Part shown: positions 42,547-44,330 of the stretch, in pieces | Position numbering within the stretch: the first letter of the stretch is position 1 | Layout: each line of letters opens with the position of its first letter | NCBI RefSeq assembly: GCF_004011885.1 | Contig: NZ_SBEF01000008.1 | Location: forward strand, 58,068 to 102,397 | Reading direction: 5' to 3' | Origin: Serratia microhaemolytica | GTDB lineage: Bacteria; Pseudomonadota; Gammaproteobacteria; Enterobacterales; Enterobacteriaceae | Length of the DNA: 44,330 nucleotides | Made by a program: the position numbers and the translations under genes | Notes under the pieces: generated by a model | The model's database searches: none | What the model saw: the letters and a program-made list of their open reading frames with translations, nothing else | Told to the model about the DNA's origin: nothing

Positions 42547-42957
42547 TTACAGTGCGGCAATCCTGCCGATAGCCATTACAATCAAAGCAAATAATCCACA
42601 GCTGAACGGGATTACCTGTAAGTATTTAAAAGGTAAGTAAAAACATGATGCAATCAATAGCACAGGGATACCGATAGAAAGCACCATCATGCAGATCACA
42701 GCATAATATTTATAGAGGTAGGAAATTTGCAGTTCATCGATACACATGCCGTAGAGTATCGATATTAATGGCAACATAATAAACGCAATATGTGCCAGCC
42801 TTAACATTCTTCGGTTCAAGTCAGTATAATTTTCGTGTCCCTTGGGTGCAGGTAGTGGGCCTTTAAAGGCATACATTCCCATTATCCCTCCCATTAAAAT
42901 ACCGACCACAATACCACACCAACCAAAGGCAATCAGTATTGCACTGAGATTAGCCAT
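42547..42957 (-). CDS. small polytopic membrane protein (136 aa) at the head of the biosynthetic operon
   Basis: AAGGAG lies before ATG 42957. The protein has four hydrophobic segments (about residues 4-28, 53-70, 83-104 and 112-133) and a short basic loop (LPAPKGHENYTDLNRRMLRLAH) between the first two. I do not recognise the family; it might be an exporter subunit, an electron-transfer or immunity-type membrane protein. It lies 27 bases upstream of the HDO-like gene and probably opens the operon. Confidence 0.75.
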   Translation of the reverse strand: MANLSAILIAFGWCGIVVGILMGGIMGMYAFKGPLPAPKGHENYTDLNRRMLRLAHIAFIMLPLISILYGMCIDELQISYLYKYYAVICMMVLSIGIPVLLIASCFYLPFKYLQVIPFSCGLFALIVMAIGRIAAL

Positions 42958-43478
42958 TGTGTTTCTCCTTATGATTTAACAAAAACAAAAACTATTATTT
43001 TATTTTTTTAATAAAAATTTCACTAATCACAATTAAACTTACATAAAACAATTTTCACATAGAAAACTGCCAACAGGGTATATAATCACTCTGTGAAAAT
43101 ATAATATCAACAACATTAATGCAATAAGCCATCATCAATGAAATTATCACTGACAGCTTTATCATAATTTATTTTTAATTAATCGAAGTCACTTACCTCC
43201 CTGTTGATTACTATCTATCCAAGTCGATTAAGGTAAATATTTATACCGCTACACAGTGATACTACTTTACCGTAATCATCGGCGACAAAACTGGCCACGG
43301 GTAGATTATCAGTAATAGCCACCTCTACGCCATCACTATTCTTTAAATTAACACAAAATAGTGTTTAATACGGCGTTGAGTGCTCACCATACACTGAATC
43401 GTTTGGTTCTCACCTGTGTGTCTAGCGATTGCGTATCCTGGCACCCAATATCACCGGTGCCAGAAGTGGTCAGAACAA
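42958..43478. other. 521-base AT-rich gap upstream of the biosynthetic operon
   Basis: It must hold the minus-strand promoter of the operon. TTTTCACA (43052-43059) and TGTGAAAA (43092-43099) are a perfect 8-base inverted repeat with 32 bases between, a candidate regulator site. A minus-strand frame at 43215-43364 encodes 49 plausible residues (VEVAITDNLPVASFVADDYGKVVS...) without a start, so it may be a gene remnant. A GC hairpin CTGGCACC...GGTGCCAG (43438-43463) lies 16 bases after the autotransporter stop but has no U-run. Confidence 0.45.
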
Positions 43479-44330
43479 TTAGAACTGATAACGCACACCC
43501 AGTGTGGCGGCGCTGTCGCTGTAACCGTGGTTGCCGATCTGCTGTGCCACGTTGCCCCAGAGGCTCAGTTGCCCGTTCAGCTTGCCGGTCATGCCCAGTT
43601 TGACTTCACCCATATTGGCTGCACCGCGTTGGCTGATCACCACACCGTCCAGATTGCTGGCGAAATCTTTGCTGTTGTGTACCCAGTTGGCTTCAATAAA
43701 CGGTTGAAATGCCATCGCCTGTTCGTGAGCATGGCTGCGCTGTGCAAACAGTTTTAAGCCAACACGCGTTTGCAGATTTCCTTCACCTTCACCACGCACC
43801 CAGGTGCCATTGGCTTCGCGGTGGTCATCCGCCTCGACATTCATCCAGACCACTTGCGCCTGTGGCTGCAAGTACCAGCTCACTGTCTGGGCCGGGTTGT
43901 CACGCAGTTTGAAGCGGTAGCCGCTCTCCAGTGCGGCGCTGATGCCATCGGCGTCATACTGCTCCGATTGTAGACCCTGCCCGGATACCGTGTTATCAAA
44001 CCAGCTATACTGCACCCAACCGTCCAGATAACCACCACTATTATCTATCGCATTGGCATACCAGGTGGCATACAGCCCCAGGTTGTAGCCGTCGACTTTG
44101 CCTTTGCTGTTGTAACCAGAAACCTGAGCAACGGTGCTGCTGCGGCTGTTGCCATAACCGGCCATGACCCCCATACGCAGGCGCTGCTGATCAAACTGCC
44201 AGCGGGCAACATCACCACCAAGCTGGATCACGTAACGGTTAGCCTGCGTTTTTAACTGCTGGCTGCTGTCGCGTGAGCGGTTGTGTGCGCCTTCGCTGCG
44301 TAACCACATGCTGGTGCTGCGCGCTTCGCC
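43479..44330 (-). CDS. autotransporter outer-membrane beta-barrel domain, 5' part outside the window
   Basis: About 284 residues are visible; the frame stays open to the right edge. The sequence is a beta-barrel translocator of the AIDA-I/pertactin type: WLRSEGAHNRSRDSSQQLKTQANRYVIQLGGDVARW at the start, then alternating strands (GYNLGLYATWYAN, YQFKLRD...), and the classical C-terminal phenylalanine (LGVRYQF). It would insert into the outer membrane and export an N-terminal passenger domain. The passenger lies outside, so function (adhesin, protease or other) cannot be told. It is not part of the conjugative element. Confidence 0.9.
   Translation of the reverse strand, partial: GEARSTSMWLRSEGAHNRSRDSSQQLKTQANRYVIQLGGDVARWQFDQQRLRMGVMAGYGNSRSSTVAQVSGYNSKGKVDGYNLGLYATWYANAIDNSGGYLDGWVQYSWFDNTVSGQGLQSEQYDADGISAALESGYRFKLRDNPAQTVSWYLQPQAQVVWMNVEADDHREANGTWVRGEGEGNLQTRVGLKLFAQRSHAHEQAMAFQPFIEANWVHNSKDFASNLDGVVISQRGAANMGEVKLGMTGKLNGQLSLWGNVAQQIGNHGYSDSAATLGVRYQF

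Noticed and set aside
1..44330. Insertion sequences or transposases
   Set aside because: No transposase-like protein or flanking inverted repeats were found in the window; the junctions seen are tRNA-based.

Overview
The window looks like a chromosomal segment of a gamma-proteobacterium of the order Enterobacterales. The evidence is the tRNA-Phe 3' sequence, the SPI-7-type element proteins, and AUG starts behind strong GGAG ribosome sites. I cannot fix the genus; Yersinia, Serratia or a relative would fit. It has two parts, joined at a tRNA-Phe attachment site at about 28.15-28.20 kb.

Part A (1 to about 28.2 kb, almost all on the minus strand) is most of one arm of an SPI-7/PFGI-1-class integrative and conjugative element. 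Reading inward from the attachment site, the maintenance and replication module comes first: parA, dnaB, parB, a DUF2857 gene, an STY4528-type replication gene, two conserved hypotheticals, a TIGR03761 gene, an STY4534 gene and ssb. It is followed by a mating-pore (GI-type type IV secretion) module in two operons. Operon 1 (17.9-11.8 kb) has a PilL N-domain lipoprotein, a coiled-coil membrane protein, a TIGR03759 gene, a lytic transglycosylase, a TIGR03765 gene, a 39-residue mini-protein, traD and a TIGR03747 gene. Operon 2 (11.1-3.0 kb) has RAQPRD, TIGR03758, 03745, 03750, 03746, 03749, 03752, 03751, the TraC-type ATPase and a 131-residue unknown. Many genes overlap by 1-11 bases. At the left edge, cargo interrupts the transfer genes: a 116-residue unknown and an IetA/IetS pair (AAA+ ATPase and subtilisin-like protease), known as an anti-phage or toxin-antitoxin module. 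Integrase, relaxase and the remaining transfer genes must lie beyond position 1. Type IV pilus genes and topB, often present in this family, are absent between ssb and the PilL-like gene.

Part B (28.2-44.3 kb) is the flank beyond the element. It begins with a 1249-residue SIR2-domain protein on the plus strand, probably a stand-alone NAD-consuming defence protein. Next comes a compact minus-strand biosynthetic operon of a 4-TM membrane protein, a heme-oxygenase-like metalloenzyme, a 2609-residue hybrid synthase (FAAL-ACP-KS-AT-ACP-aminotransferase-condensation) and a translationally coupled, membrane-anchored paraoxonase-like lactonase/arylesterase. The window ends inside the beta-barrel of an autotransporter.

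The best candidate for an undescribed system is this biosynthetic operon. Its domain order predicts a beta-amino fatty acyl product, as in the first module of mycosubtilin/iturin synthases. The line stops at a condensation domain with no adenylation, carrier or thioesterase domain after it. Other items of interest are perfect hairpins in several gaps of the replication module, a six-copy palindrome/11-residue repeat inside the STY4528-type gene, and two tiny genes inside the secretion module.
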